Position numbers and translations under genes: made by a program. 64,000 nucleotides of DNA, taken from the NCBI GenBank assembly GCA_963782185.1, contig CAWAJB010000024.1:1-64000 (forward strand), read 5' to 3'. Of this stretch, positions 1 through 8,636 are shown one piece after another. The notes beneath the pieces were generated by a model. That model searched no databases. It saw nothing but the letters and a program-made list of their open reading frames with translations, and had not been told where the DNA came from. The stretch comes from RYN-230 sp963782185. GTDB lineage: Bacteria > Actinomycetota > Actinomycetes > Streptosporangiales > Streptosporangiaceae. The stretch's first letter is position 1. Every line of letters starts with the position of its first letter.

Positions 1-9
1 TCGACTGCC

Positions 10-819
10 GTGCCGACCATCCTCATCACCGGCGGGTCCGGCCGGATCGGGACCATGCTGCGCCAGCGGCTGACCCGTCCCGGCCGGGTTCTGCGCCTGC
101 TCGACATCACCCCGCCCGCCTCTGCGGGGCCCGATGAGGAGGTGATCGTGGCCTCGGTCACCGACATGGCCGCGATGGCCGAGGCCTGCGCGGGGGCGGA
201 CGCCGTGATCCATCTGGGCGGGGTGTCCGGAGAGGGCCCCTGGGACAAGATCATCGAGATCAACATCCAGGGCACCTACACCGTGTTCGAGGCCGCCCGC
301 CGGGCCGGCGTGCCCCGGGTGATCTTCGCGTCGTCCAACCACGCGGTGGGGTTCACCCCGCGCTCGGAGTTCCCCGCCCCGGATTACGCCTTTCCCGCGC
401 CGGACACCTACTACGGGGTGTCCAAGGTGACCGGGGAGGGGCTGGCCGCGATGTACCACCACCGCTACGGCCTCGACGCGATCTGCCTGCGCATCCTGTC
501 CTGCTTCGAGCGGCCGGCGACCACGCGGATGCTGTCCACCTGGCTGTCCCCCGACGACGCCGGGCGGCTGTTCGAGGCGTGCCTGGCCGCGGAGCGGCCC
601 GGCTTCCGGGTGGCCTACGGCGTATCGGCCAACACCCGTGGCGGCTGGGTCAGCCTGGACGAGGCCCGCGCCCTGGGCTACGAGCCGCGTGACGACGCGG
701 AGGACTTCGCGGGCGAGGTCATCGCCGCCCACGGGGCACCGGATCCGGACGATCCGGTGTTCGCCTATCTGGGCGGGGAGTTCACCCGCCCCGATTACGA
801 CACGGAACACCTGAGGTAA
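10..819 (+). CDS. udh: Uronate dehydrogenase-like NAD-dependent epimerase/dehydratase family protein
   Basis: A 269-residue short-chain (extended SDR/epimerase) protein that probably oxidises a hexuronic acid to its aldaric acid lactone with NAD+. The Rossmann motif GGSGRIG lies at residues 8-14, a FASSNH strand near 106-111 supplies the active-site serine, and YGVSK at 135-139 is the YxxxK catalytic pair. The RMLSTW and SPDD segments in the second half match bacterial uronate dehydrogenases as I recall them. The GTG start is only 9 bases into the window, so a start further upstream cannot be excluded, but the N-terminus begins right at the first beta strand as expected. A short gap precedes the aldehyde dehydrogenase, which suits an aldarate pathway. 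A generic sugar-nucleotide epimerase is the main alternative. Confidence 0.72.
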   Translation: MPTILITGGSGRIGTMLRQRLTRPGRVLRLLDITPPASAGPDEEVIVASVTDMAAMAEACAGADAVIHLGGVSGEGPWDKIIEINIQGTYTVFEAARRAGVPRVIFASSNHAVGFTPRSEFPAPDYAFPAPDTYYGVSKVTGEGLAAMYHHRYGLDAICLRILSCFERPATTRMLSTWLSPDDAGRLFEACLAAERPGFRVAYGVSANTRGGWVSLDEARALGYEPRDDAEDFAGEVIAAHGAPDPDDPVFAYLGGEFTRPDYDTEHLR

Positions 820-839
820 CGGCGAAGGACGGACGATTC

Positions 840-2294
840 ATGATCCAGGGATATGACCCGCGCACCGGCAAGCCGGCCGGGGAGCCGGTCGCCGAGACCA
901 GCGACAGCGCCGTGGACGCGATCGCAGGGGCGGCCGCCGCGGCCCGGCCGGGCTGGGAGGCCACGGGCCCGGCTGGCCGGGCGGCCGCGCTGCGGGAGGT
1001 GGCCGCCGCGCTGGACGCCCGGGCCGCCGAGCTGGCCGCGCTGGCCGACACCGAGACCGCGCTGGGCGCGACCCGGCTGACCGGCGAGGTGGCCCGTACC
1101 ACCGGCCAGCTGCGGATGTTCGCGGACGTCCTGGAAGACGGCGGTTACCTGGACGTGATCACCAGCCCGCCCGCCCAGGGGGTGCCGGGACTGCGCCGGA
1201 TGGTCCGGCCCGCCGGCCCGGTCGCGGTCTTCTCGGCGTCGAACTTCCCGTTCGCGTTCTCGGTCGCGGGCGGCGACACCGCGTCCGCGCTGGCGGCCGG
1301 CTGCCCGGTGGTGGTGAAGGCCCACGAGGGGCATCCGCAGACCTCGGCCGCGACCGCCCGCATCGTGGCGGACGCGCTGGCGCAAGCCGGGGCGCCAGAC
1401 GGAACGTTCGCGGTGATCTTTGGCGTGCCCGCCGGGGTCAGGCTGCTCCGTCATCCGGCGATCACCGCGGCCGGCTTCACCGGATCGGCCCGGGGCGGCC
1501 TCGCGCTGCAGCAGATCTGCGCCGGGCGGGACGTCCCGATCCCGTTCTACGGCGAGCTGGGCTCGGTCAACCCGTCCGTGGTGCTGCCCGGCGCGGCCGG
1601 CGCCCGTGCGGCCGAGACGGCCGCCGGCTACGCCGGGTCACTCACGCTGGGGGCCGGGCAGTTCTGCACCAACCCGGGGCTGCTGTTCATCCCCGACGAC
1701 GAGGGCCTGCGCACGGCCATCGCGGACGCGGTCCACGCCGCCGTGGGCGCGCCGATGCTGTCCGAGCGGATCCACGCCTCGTACGAGTCGGCGGCCGCGG
1801 CACTGGCTGCGGACCCGGCGGTCACCCCGCTGGCCACCGGGCAGCCCGGGGAGGGCCCGTGGGCGGCAACCCCGCAGGCCTTCCTCACCAGCCTGGACGA
1901 GTTCGCGGCCGGGCTGCCGGAGCTGGCCGAGGAGCGGTTCGGGCCGGCCGGCCTGGTGATCACCTACCCGTCGGTCGGCGCGCTGCTGCCGGTGCTGGCC
2001 CGGCTGGGCGGCAACCTGGCCGGCAGCATTCACGCCGACCCGGGGTCCGCTGACGATCTGCACGCCGCGGCACCGGTAGCCGACGTGCTCAGCCGCACCG
2101 CGGGCCGGGTGATCTGGAACGGCTGGCCCACCGGCGTGGCCGTGACCTGGGCCCAGCACCACGGCGGCCCGTTCCCCGCCACCACGAGCCCGCACTACAC
2201 GTCGGTCGGCGCGACCGCGATCCGCCGCTGGCTGATCCCGGTCACCTACCAGGACTTCCCGGGCGAACTGCTGCCCGCCCCGCTGCGCGGGTGA
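840..2294 (+). CDS. Aldehyde dehydrogenase, 2,5-dioxovalerate (alpha-ketoglutarate semialdehyde) dehydrogenase type
   Basis: A 484-residue NAD(P)+-dependent aldehyde dehydrogenase. The general-base glutamate lies in GELGSVNP near residue 239 and the nucleophilic cysteine in GQFCTNPG near residue 276. The segment SNFPFAFSVAGGDTASAL in the cofactor domain resembles alpha-ketoglutarate semialdehyde dehydrogenases of sugar-acid pathways. Together with the preceding uronate dehydrogenase-like gene it suggests the final step of an oxidative uronate/aldarate route, 2,5-dioxovalerate to 2-oxoglutarate; the substrate is inferred from context. The dehydratase and decarboxylating steps are not in this window. 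The stop codon overlaps a possible GTG start of the next gene, so the genes are probably cotranscribed. Confidence 0.8.
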   Translation: MIQGYDPRTGKPAGEPVAETSDSAVDAIAGAAAAARPGWEATGPAGRAAALREVAAALDARAAELAALADTETALGATRLTGEVARTTGQLRMFADVLEDGGYLDVITSPPAQGVPGLRRMVRPAGPVAVFSASNFPFAFSVAGGDTASALAAGCPVVVKAHEGHPQTSAATARIVADALAQAGAPDGTFAVIFGVPAGVRLLRHPAITAAGFTGSARGGLALQQICAGRDVPIPFYGELGSVNPSVVLPGAAGARAAETAAGYAGSLTLGAGQFCTNPGLLFIPDDEGLRTAIADAVHAAVGAPMLSERIHASYESAAAALAADPAVTPLATGQPGEGPWAATPQAFLTSLDEFAAGLPELAEERFGPAGLVITYPSVGALLPVLARLGGNLAGSIHADPGSADDLHAAAPVADVLSRTAGRVIWNGWPTGVAVTWAQHHGGPFPATTSPHYTSVGATAIRRWLIPVTYQDFPGELLPAPLRG

Positions 2295-2323
2295 CCGTGG
2301 GGCCCGTGGTCGCGGAAGGACGA

Positions 2324-3493
2324 GTGAGGATCGGGGCGTACCTCTATCCCTGGGACGTGGACGGCGACCCGGCCGCCGCGGACCGCATCGCCGGGCTCGG
2401 GCTGACCGAGATCACGCTCGCCGCCGCCTACCACGCGGTCCGCGCGGTGACCCCCTTCCACCCGCGGCACCGGATCGTCACCCGCGATGCCGCCGTGTAC
2501 TACCGGCCGGACCCGGCCCGCTGGGACGGCCGGCAGCTGCGGCCCGTGGCCGCGGACGCCCCCGCCGGGGGCCCGGATCCGGCCGGCTCGTTCGGGCGGG
2601 CCGCCGCCGCACTGCGCGCGGCCGGCATCAGCGTCACCGCCTGGGTGGTCGTCACGCACAACGCCCGGCTCGCGGCGACGGGGGAGCGGGCGGTCCGCAA
2701 CGCGTTCGGTGACGTGTACCCGTGGGCCCTGTGCGCGGGCTCGGCCGCCGTCCGTGAGTACGCCTCGGCCCTCGCCGCCGAGGTCGCCGCGCTGGCCGGG
2801 GTGGACGCGATCGAGCTGGAGGCGTGCGGCTGGTACGGCTTCGAGCACGGCAGCGCGCACGACAAGACAGGCGATGCGGCCAGCCCGGCGGGCCCGGCCG
2901 GGGCCGACGGGCCATGGCTCCTGTCCCTGTGCTTCTGCGCCGGGTGCGGGCACGCCTACCGGGCAGCAGGGGCGGACCCGGCGAAGCTCGCGGCCCAGGT
3001 CCGCGCGGCCGCGGACGGCACCGCCGTGCTGCCCGAAGACGCGGCGGCCGTGCTCGGCCAGACCCGCGAAGCCGCCGCCGCGCAGCTGCTCTCCGACGTG
3101 CTCGCCGCCGTCCGCGCCGCGGCCCCGGGGCAGCCCGTCCTGGTGCACTCCGCGCCCGACCTCCACGCCGCCGGCGCGAACCCCGGCTACGACCCGGCCG
3201 TGGCGTGCGGCCCCGGCGGCGCGGACGGCGTGGTGCTGGCCTGCGGCAACCCCGCCTCCGCTGCTGACCTGGTCGCCCGCACCGCGGCCGCGGCGCCGCC
3301 CGGCGCCCGGATCGCCGCCGTCCTGCAGGCCGTGGCGGGCCTGGGCGGCCACCCGGCCACCCTGCCCGCGCAGGCCGGGGCGGTGCTCTCCGCCGGCGCC
3401 ACCGAGCTGCGCCTCTACCACGCCGGCCTGGCCGCGCCGGGCGACCTCGCGCCGATCCGGGCGCTCTGCCAGGATCGCTCCTTCAGCGGTTAG
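2324..3493 (+). CDS. Conserved hypothetical protein, possible TIM-barrel glycoside-hydrolase-like
   Basis: A 389-residue protein I cannot assign. It opens with a predicted beta strand (VRIGAYLYPWD), followed by an alternating helix/strand pattern resembling a TIM barrel. A CFCAGCGHAY segment near residue 205 has four clustered Cys/His residues that could bind metal or be structural, and LEACGWYGFEHG lies before it. No signal peptide is visible. I prefer the GTG at 2324 because GGAAGGA lies immediately upstream; a GTG at 2291, overlapping the previous stop, gives an 11-residue longer protein. Position behind the aldehyde dehydrogenase suggests a role in the same sugar-acid catabolism, perhaps releasing uronates from an oligosaccharide. 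That is inference from neighbours only. Confidence 0.6.
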   Translation: MRIGAYLYPWDVDGDPAAADRIAGLGLTEITLAAAYHAVRAVTPFHPRHRIVTRDAAVYYRPDPARWDGRQLRPVAADAPAGGPDPAGSFGRAAAALRAAGISVTAWVVVTHNARLAATGERAVRNAFGDVYPWALCAGSAAVREYASALAAEVAALAGVDAIELEACGWYGFEHGSAHDKTGDAASPAGPAGADGPWLLSLCFCAGCGHAYRAAGADPAKLAAQVRAAADGTAVLPEDAAAVLGQTREAAAAQLLSDVLAAVRAAAPGQPVLVHSAPDLHAAGANPGYDPAVACGPGGADGVVLACGNPASAADLVARTAAAAPPGARIAAVLQAVAGLGGHPATLPAQAGAVLSAGATELRLYHAGLAAPGDLAPIRALCQDRSFSG

Positions 3494-3527
3494 ATTCAGC
3501 CCCTGACAGCCCCGTCACCGCCCGCTG

Positions 3528-3776
3528 CTAGCCAGGCTGGCAGGCACGATGGCGGGCCAGCTGGAACCGCAGCCAGGCGACGTTGTGCTCGTCGTAGTGG
3601 TGCTTGCAGTTCTCGCAGATGCTGCCCTGTCCCTCGAATCGGGAGCAGGTGCACTTGGTGCACGACCCCGTGCCGGCCCGCGCTGGCCCACGTTCGGTAC
3701 CGATAGCCATGACGCCGCGGTTCCCCTCTCCCCGAATGGCCTGAGCGGGGCGGCCAGTGTTGTGTGGCGTGCTCAC
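3528..3776 (-). CDS. Small cysteine-rich, probably zinc-binding protein
   Basis: A short protein of 82 residues from the GTG at 3776, or 60 residues from the ATG at 3710. The GTG is preceded by AGAGGAT at suitable spacing, so the longer form is favoured. The body contains CTKCTC, then CENCKHHYDEH about 17 residues later: a C-x2-C-x-C ... C-x2-C-x2-H-H pattern typical of a zinc ribbon or knuckle. It lies downstream of the PucR-type regulator on the same strand, 79 bases from its stop codon. Small proteins of this type often act as nucleic-acid or protein-binding modules, but no function can be assigned here. Confidence 0.55.
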   Translation of the reverse strand: MSTPHNTGRPAQAIRGEGNRGVMAIGTERGPARAGTGSCTKCTCSRFEGQGSICENCKHHYDEHNVAWLRFQLARHRACQPG

Positions 3777-3855
3777 GTGATCCTCTGACAGGACGGCCAG
3801 CCCGCCGCGGTGGTGGTCAGGGGTGGCCGCTGACTTACTGGGGGGTAAGCAGCCT

Positions 3856-5520
3856 CTAACCCGGGCGGCCCGCGGTTCCCGGCGGAGGCGGCATCCGCTG
3901 CGCGGTGAGCAGGGCGACGTGCAGCGACGTCCGAGACTCGGCCGAGTGGAGGCTGACCCCGAGGATGCGCTCGATGTGCCGCAGCCGCTCGTACAGGGTC
4001 GGCCGGGCCAGATGGGCCCGGGCGGCGGCGTCCGCCTTGTTGCCCCCGGCCGCCAGGTAAGCATCCAGCACGCTGATCAGGCCGGTGCCGTGGACGGCGT
4101 CGTACTCGCGCAGTGGCCCGAGCTCCCGGTCCACGAACGTGGCCAGCCTGGTGTCCCCGCCGAGCAGCGAGAGCAGGCCGCGCAGCCGCAGGTCGGACAG
4201 GCGGTAGAAGGGCCGGCCGTCCCGCGGCCCCGGGGTCTCCGCCGCGGCGTCCGCGACCTGCCGCGCCTCCAGCAGCGAGCGCCGGACCTCGCGCACGCCG
4301 CTGGCCGCGGTGCCCACCCCGATCACCGGCTCGCCGGCCGGCATGCCGTAGGGCCGCCTGGCCCGGCGGGCCAGCGCCCGCCGGGCCGCGGTGCATACGC
4401 CGCCCAGCACCTGCTCCGGGTCGCTCCCGGCGCCGGCGGACAGGAGCGCACCGGCCCGCACGTCATCCAGCGAGCCGACCAGCGCGGGGATCCGCTCGGT
4501 GCGGCAGGCGTCCGCGAACGCCTCGGCCAGGTCCAGCACCCGGGCCTGGGCCAGCAGCCCCGCACCGCCCTCCGGCGACCTGATCACGGCGGTGATCAGC
4601 TGCCGCCCGGTGACCGGCACGCCCAGCGCCCGGCACTGGGCGGCCAGCTCATCCGGGTCCGCGTCGGGCTGGGCCAGCAGGACGCTGATCAGGGTCCGGT
4701 GCGCCTGACGTTCCAGGCTCTCCTGCTGGCGGGCCAGGAGCCGGCCCAGCGCAAGCGTGGTCGCCGCCCGCTCCACCAGCACGGTGTCCGCCGGCGCGGG
4801 CGGGCCGCCGCAGGCCAGGATGACCCGCCCCCAGTCCTCGCCGCGCGCGCCCACGGTGGTAACCAGCCAGCCGGGGCCGGGGTGATAGGCGGTGCGGGGC
4901 GAGGCTGGCACCGCGGCGGACCGGGTCCCGAACTCCGCCAGCAGGGCGGCCGGATCGGTCCCGGCCGGCTCGCAGGCGAGCACATGATGCGACAGGTCCT
5001 CCAGGATCAGCGGCCTGCCCGCCAGCCGCGCCGCCTCCCGGAGGATGTCAGCGGGCCCGGCCCCGGCCACGGCCAGGTCGGTGAACACCTCGTGCAGCCG
5101 GGCCGAAGCCCGCAGCTGCTCCAGCTGGTCGTCGATGATCAGGGCATGTACCGCCTCGGTGATCTCGATGAACGGGACCTCGCGGGTGAACACGATCAGC
5201 GGCAGCCCGCGCTCCTCCGCGGCCGTGATGAACGCGGCGGGCAGGCCGCCCGTGTACTTGCGGCCGAGCTCGACCGCGAGGGCGCTCACCCCCACCCCGG
5301 CCAGGCCGGCCACGTAGGCGCCGAGCAGCGGCTCCTCGTCCGGCAGGGCGATCCCGGTGGTGAGCACCAGTTCGCCGCCGCGCAGCAGCCGGGCCGCGTC
5401 GGCGAACTCGATCGCGTGCACCCACCGGACCGGCGCACCCAGCCCTCGGGACGCCGCCACCACCTGCGGATGCCCGCGCCGCACCGCGTCCAGCCCGAGA
5501 ACCTCCGCCACCGTGGGCAT
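3856..5520 (-). CDS. PucR family transcriptional regulator
   Basis: A 554-residue cytoplasmic regulator. The N-terminal PucR sensory domain (about residues 1-125; starts MPTVAEVLGL) is followed by a GAF-like region and a C-terminal PucR helix-turn-helix near 485-540 with GGNKADAAARAHLARPTLYERL. This family controls purine, pyrimidine, polyamine and related nitrogen catabolism in actinobacteria and bacilli. I chose the start at 5520 because the family begins at this motif and GGAGGGAG lies just upstream; the frame is open 19 codons further. It is transcribed divergently from the class III aminotransferase and semialdehyde dehydrogenase genes, which it probably controls. An inverted repeat between the two is a candidate binding site. 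Confidence 0.87.
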   Translation of the reverse strand: MPTVAEVLGLDAVRRGHPQVVAASRGLGAPVRWVHAIEFADAARLLRGGELVLTTGIALPDEEPLLGAYVAGLAGVGVSALAVELGRKYTGGLPAAFITAAEERGLPLIVFTREVPFIEITEAVHALIIDDQLEQLRASARLHEVFTDLAVAGAGPADILREAARLAGRPLILEDLSHHVLACEPAGTDPAALLAEFGTRSAAVPASPRTAYHPGPGWLVTTVGARGEDWGRVILACGGPPAPADTVLVERAATTLALGRLLARQQESLERQAHRTLISVLLAQPDADPDELAAQCRALGVPVTGRQLITAVIRSPEGGAGLLAQARVLDLAEAFADACRTERIPALVGSLDDVRAGALLSAGAGSDPEQVLGGVCTAARRALARRARRPYGMPAGEPVIGVGTAASGVREVRRSLLEARQVADAAAETPGPRDGRPFYRLSDLRLRGLLSLLGGDTRLATFVDRELGPLREYDAVHGTGLISVLDAYLAAGGNKADAAARAHLARPTLYERLRHIERILGVSLHSAESRTSLHVALLTAQRMPPPPGTAGRPG

Positions 5521-5662
5521 CCGCCGTCTCCCTCCGCCGCCCGCTTCCCGCGACATTTCTCGCGCATCGTTCGCCAAAAACGGTCATATCGCCCGGCCCG
5601 GCGCACCGTCCGCGGGAAATGTGGCGGGCCGGTTGCCCTCAGCGTACGGAGGATCTGATCAT

Positions 5663-5694
5663 AGTGTCAGGATCGGGGGGTTATTGGTGACACT
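5663..5694. promoter_or_regulatory. Inverted repeat, candidate PucR-family operator
   Basis: AGTGTCA at 5663-5669 and its exact reverse complement TGACACT at 5688-5694 are separated by 18 bases. The pair lies between the divergent PucR-type gene and the aminotransferase gene. Its position upstream of both genes and the exact 7-base arms suit a dimeric regulator. Binding by this PucR protein is inferred. Confidence 0.5.
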
Positions 5695-5736
5695 GTGTCG
5701 GAGGCGAGGCGGGGGTCCCTCGGCCAGACTGGGGGG

Positions 5737-7035
5737 ATGTCGGAACTCCTCGAGCGGCACCGCCGCGTCATCCCCAACTGGGTCGCCCTCTACTACGACC
5801 AGCCTCTGGAACTCACCAGCGGCAGCGGCAGCCGCGTCACCGACGCGGGCGGCCGCAGCTACCTGGATTTCTTCTGCGGGATCCTGACCAACATGCTGGG
5901 CTACGACGTGCCCGAGGTCCGCGAGGCGGTCCAGCGCCAGCTGGATACCGGCGTGGTGCACACGTCCACCCTGTACCTGATCCGCAACCAGGTGGAGCTG
6001 GCCGAGAAGCTGGCCCGGCTGTCCGGGATCGAGAACGCCAAGGTGTTCTTCACCAACTCCGGCACCGAGGCGAACGAGACCGCGCTGATGCTGGCCACCG
6101 CGGCCCGCCGGTCCAACCAGGTCCTGGCGCTGCGCAACAGCTACCACGGCCGGTCCTTCGGGGCGGTCGCCATCACCGGCAACGGCGCGTGGAAGAGCTC
6201 GCCGCTGGCCCCGTTCGCGGTGCATTACCTGCACGGCACGGACCGCCAGCTGCCGGCTTTCGCCGGGCTGGGCGACGCCGAGTACACCGCCGCGTGTGTC
6301 CAGGACCTGCGGCACGTGCTGAGCACCGCCACCGCGGGGGACGTGGCCTGCCTGATCGCCGAGCCGGTGCAGGGCGTCGGCGGGTTCACCATGCCGCCGG
6401 ACGGGCTGCTGGGCGAGTACGCCGCGGTACTCCGCGAGCGCGGTGCGCTGCTGATCTCCGACGAGGTGCAGACGGCGTGGGGCCGGACCGGCGAGCACTT
6501 CTGGGGTATCGGCGCGCATGGCGTGACCCCCGACATCATCACGTTCGCCAAGGGCCTGGGTAACGGGATGGCCATCGGCGGCGTGATCGCCCGCGGCGAC
6601 CTGATGGACGGGCTGCCCGGCAACGGCATCTCCACCTTCGGCGGCAACCCGCTGTCCACCGCCGCCGCCAATGCCGCCCTCGACTACGTGCTCTCCCACG
6701 ACCTGCAGCGGAACGCCGCCGAGCTGGGCAGCATGATCATGAGCGGGCTGCGGGAGGCGGCCGCGCCGCTGGGCGTGGTCGGTGAGGTCCGCGGCAAGGG
6801 CCTGATGTTCGCCATCGACCTGGTCAACCCGGCGACCGGCGCGCCCAGCCCGGCGCTGGCCGCCCGGATGCTGGAGGAGACCCGGGAGCGCGGCCTGCTC
6901 ATCGGCAAGGGCGGCCTGTACGGGCACACACTGCGGATGGCCCCCCCGATGAACCTGTCCGAGGCCGAGGCCAAGGAGGGCCTGGGCATCCTGGCCGACG
7001 CGCTGCGCGCGGTGAGCGGGGAGGCCAGCCCGTGA
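5737..7035 (+). CDS. Class III aminotransferase (beta-alanine/omega-amino acid type)
   Basis: A 432-residue PLP-dependent fold-type I aminotransferase of class III. It shows the cofactor-binding STNSGTEANE-like region (FFTNSGTEANE near residue 107), the aspartate of LLISDEVQTAWGRTG that contacts the PLP ring nitrogen, and the Schiff-base lysine in FAKGLGNG. It resembles AGXT2-like and beta-alanine/2-aminoisobutyrate aminotransferases more than classical GabT. Its stop overlaps the start of a malonate/methylmalonate semialdehyde dehydrogenase, so the pair plausibly converts beta-alanine or beta-aminoisobutyrate to acetyl- or propionyl-CoA, the end of reductive pyrimidine breakdown. The ATG at 5737 begins MSELLERH; a GTG at 5695 would add 14 unconvincing residues and would start at the edge of the inverted repeat. 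Confidence 0.85.
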   Translation: MSELLERHRRVIPNWVALYYDQPLELTSGSGSRVTDAGGRSYLDFFCGILTNMLGYDVPEVREAVQRQLDTGVVHTSTLYLIRNQVELAEKLARLSGIENAKVFFTNSGTEANETALMLATAARRSNQVLALRNSYHGRSFGAVAITGNGAWKSSPLAPFAVHYLHGTDRQLPAFAGLGDAEYTAACVQDLRHVLSTATAGDVACLIAEPVQGVGGFTMPPDGLLGEYAAVLRERGALLISDEVQTAWGRTGEHFWGIGAHGVTPDIITFAKGLGNGMAIGGVIARGDLMDGLPGNGISTFGGNPLSTAAANAALDYVLSHDLQRNAAELGSMIMSGLREAAAPLGVVGEVRGKGLMFAIDLVNPATGAPSPALAARMLEETRERGLLIGKGGLYGHTLRMAPPMNLSEAEAKEGLGILADALRAVSGEASP

Positions 7036-8546
7036 GTGCCATCCGGACGGGCAAGCACATCAGCCACTGGATCGGCGGGCAGCCCTGGGACGGCGTGGCC
7101 GAGCGGCACGGCGACATCTACGACCCCGCCACCGGCCAGGTCACCGGCACGGTCGACTTCGCCTCGGCCGCGGTGGTGGACGACGCCGTCGCCGCGGCGG
7201 CCAAGGCCTTCCCCGGATGGCGGGCCGCGTCGCTGGCCCGGCGGGCCGGCGTGCTGTTCGCGTTCCGGGAGCTGCTGGCCCGCCGCACCGGGGAACTGGC
7301 CGCGCTGATCAGCGCCGAGCACGGCAAGGTGGCCGGTGACGCGGCCGGCGAGGTGGCCCGCGGGCTGGAGGTCGTCGAGTTCGCCTGCGGAATCCCGCAC
7401 CTGCTCAAGGGTGGTTTTTCCGAAAACGTATCGACCGGCGTCGATGCTTACTCGATCCGGCAGCCGCTTGGCGTGGTAGCCGGCATCACTCCCTTCAACT
7501 TCCCCGCCATGGTGCCGATGTGGATGTTCCCCCTCGCCATCGCCTGCGGCAACGCCTTCGTGCTCAAGCCCTCGGAGAAGGACCCCTCGGCATCGCTGCT
7601 GCTGGCCCGTCTGTGGGCCGAGGCGGGCCTGCCCGACGGCGTGTTCAGCGTGGTCCAGGGCGACAAGGAAGCCGTGGACTCGCTGCTGGGGCACCCCGAC
7701 GTCCGCGCGGTGAGCTTCGTCGGGTCAACCCCGATCGCGCGCTACGTCTACGAGACCGGGACGGCAGCGGGCAAGCGAGTCCAGGCTCTGGGCGGCGCCA
7801 AGAACCACATGGTCGTGCTGCCGGACGCGGACGTCGACCTCGCCGCCGACGCCGCGGTGTCCGCGGGGTTCGGCTCCGCGGGCGAGCGCTGCATGGCCGT
7901 GTCCGTGCTGGTCGCGGTCGGTCCCGTGGGTGACGAGCTGGTCGCCAAGATCACTGAGCGGGTGGCGCAGCTGCGGGTGGGGCCCGGCACCGACGAGCGC
8001 TCGGAGATGGGCCCGCTGGTCACCGGGGCACACCGGGACAAGGTCGCCTCATACCTGGATTCCGGCGTCCGTGAGGGCGCGACGCTGGCCGTGGACGGGC
8101 GGGTGCATCCGGTCATCGGCGGCAGCGAGGGCGGCTTCTGGCTCGGGCCCAGCGTGCTCGACCACGTCACCCCGTCGATGGGCTGCTACACCGACGAGAT
8201 CTTCGGCCCGGTGCTGTCCGTGGTCCGCGCGTCCACCTACGCCGATGCGGTCCGGCTGGTCAGCGAGAACCCGTACGGCAACGGGACCGCGATCTTCACC
8301 AACGACGGGGGAGCGGCCCGGCGGTTCGTGTTCGACGTCGAGGCCGGCATGGTCGGGGTGAACGTCCCGATCCCGGTGCCGATGGCTTACTACTCGTTCG
8401 GCGGGTGGAAGGCTTCCCTGTTTGGCGACACCCACGTGCACGGGACCGAGGGCGTGCACTTCTACACGCGGGGCAAGGCGGTCACGTCGCGGTGGCTCGA
8501 TCCGAGTCACGGGGGCGTGAGTCTCGGGTTCCCGGTCAATAAGTAG
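7032..8546 (+). CDS. mmsA: Methylmalonate/malonate-semialdehyde dehydrogenase (CoA-acylating)
   Basis: A 504-residue aldehyde dehydrogenase of the MmsA/IolA family. These enzymes oxidatively decarboxylate (methyl)malonate semialdehyde with NAD+ and CoA to give acetyl- or propionyl-CoA. The nucleophilic cysteine is in SAGERCMAVSV near residue 287, and the segments GGAKNHMVVLPDAD and TPFNFPAMVPMWMFP are characteristic of this subfamily, which lacks the usual general-base glutamate. It starts with GTG in a GTGA overlap with the aminotransferase stop, so translation is coupled. The product of the aminotransferase would be the natural substrate. Confidence in the family is high; valine, inositol or pyrimidine origin of the semialdehyde cannot be decided. 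Confidence 0.92.
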   Translation: MSAIRTGKHISHWIGGQPWDGVAERHGDIYDPATGQVTGTVDFASAAVVDDAVAAAAKAFPGWRAASLARRAGVLFAFRELLARRTGELAALISAEHGKVAGDAAGEVARGLEVVEFACGIPHLLKGGFSENVSTGVDAYSIRQPLGVVAGITPFNFPAMVPMWMFPLAIACGNAFVLKPSEKDPSASLLLARLWAEAGLPDGVFSVVQGDKEAVDSLLGHPDVRAVSFVGSTPIARYVYETGTAAGKRVQALGGAKNHMVVLPDADVDLAADAAVSAGFGSAGERCMAVSVLVAVGPVGDELVAKITERVAQLRVGPGTDERSEMGPLVTGAHRDKVASYLDSGVREGATLAVDGRVHPVIGGSEGGFWLGPSVLDHVTPSMGCYTDEIFGPVLSVVRASTYADAVRLVSENPYGNGTAIFTNDGGAARRFVFDVEAGMVGVNVPIPVPMAYYSFGGWKASLFGDTHVHGTEGVHFYTRGKAVTSRWLDPSHGGVSLGFPVNK

Positions 8547-8636
8547 CCGTTCCCCCCGGGGTCAACAACCACTTCCCCCGGGGTCACATAACCCATCTTC
8601 CCCTGGTCGCGGATGGCGGGGGGTACAAGGCACACC

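Noticed and set aside
2246..3421. A 391-codon minus-strand open frame
   Set aside because: Antisense shadow of the unassigned plus-strand gene, with Gly/Arg-rich composition.
3823..5658. A 611-codon plus-strand open frame opposite the PucR-type gene
   Set aside because: Arg/Pro/Gly-rich composition with no family features; it is an antisense shadow of a well-conserved regulator.
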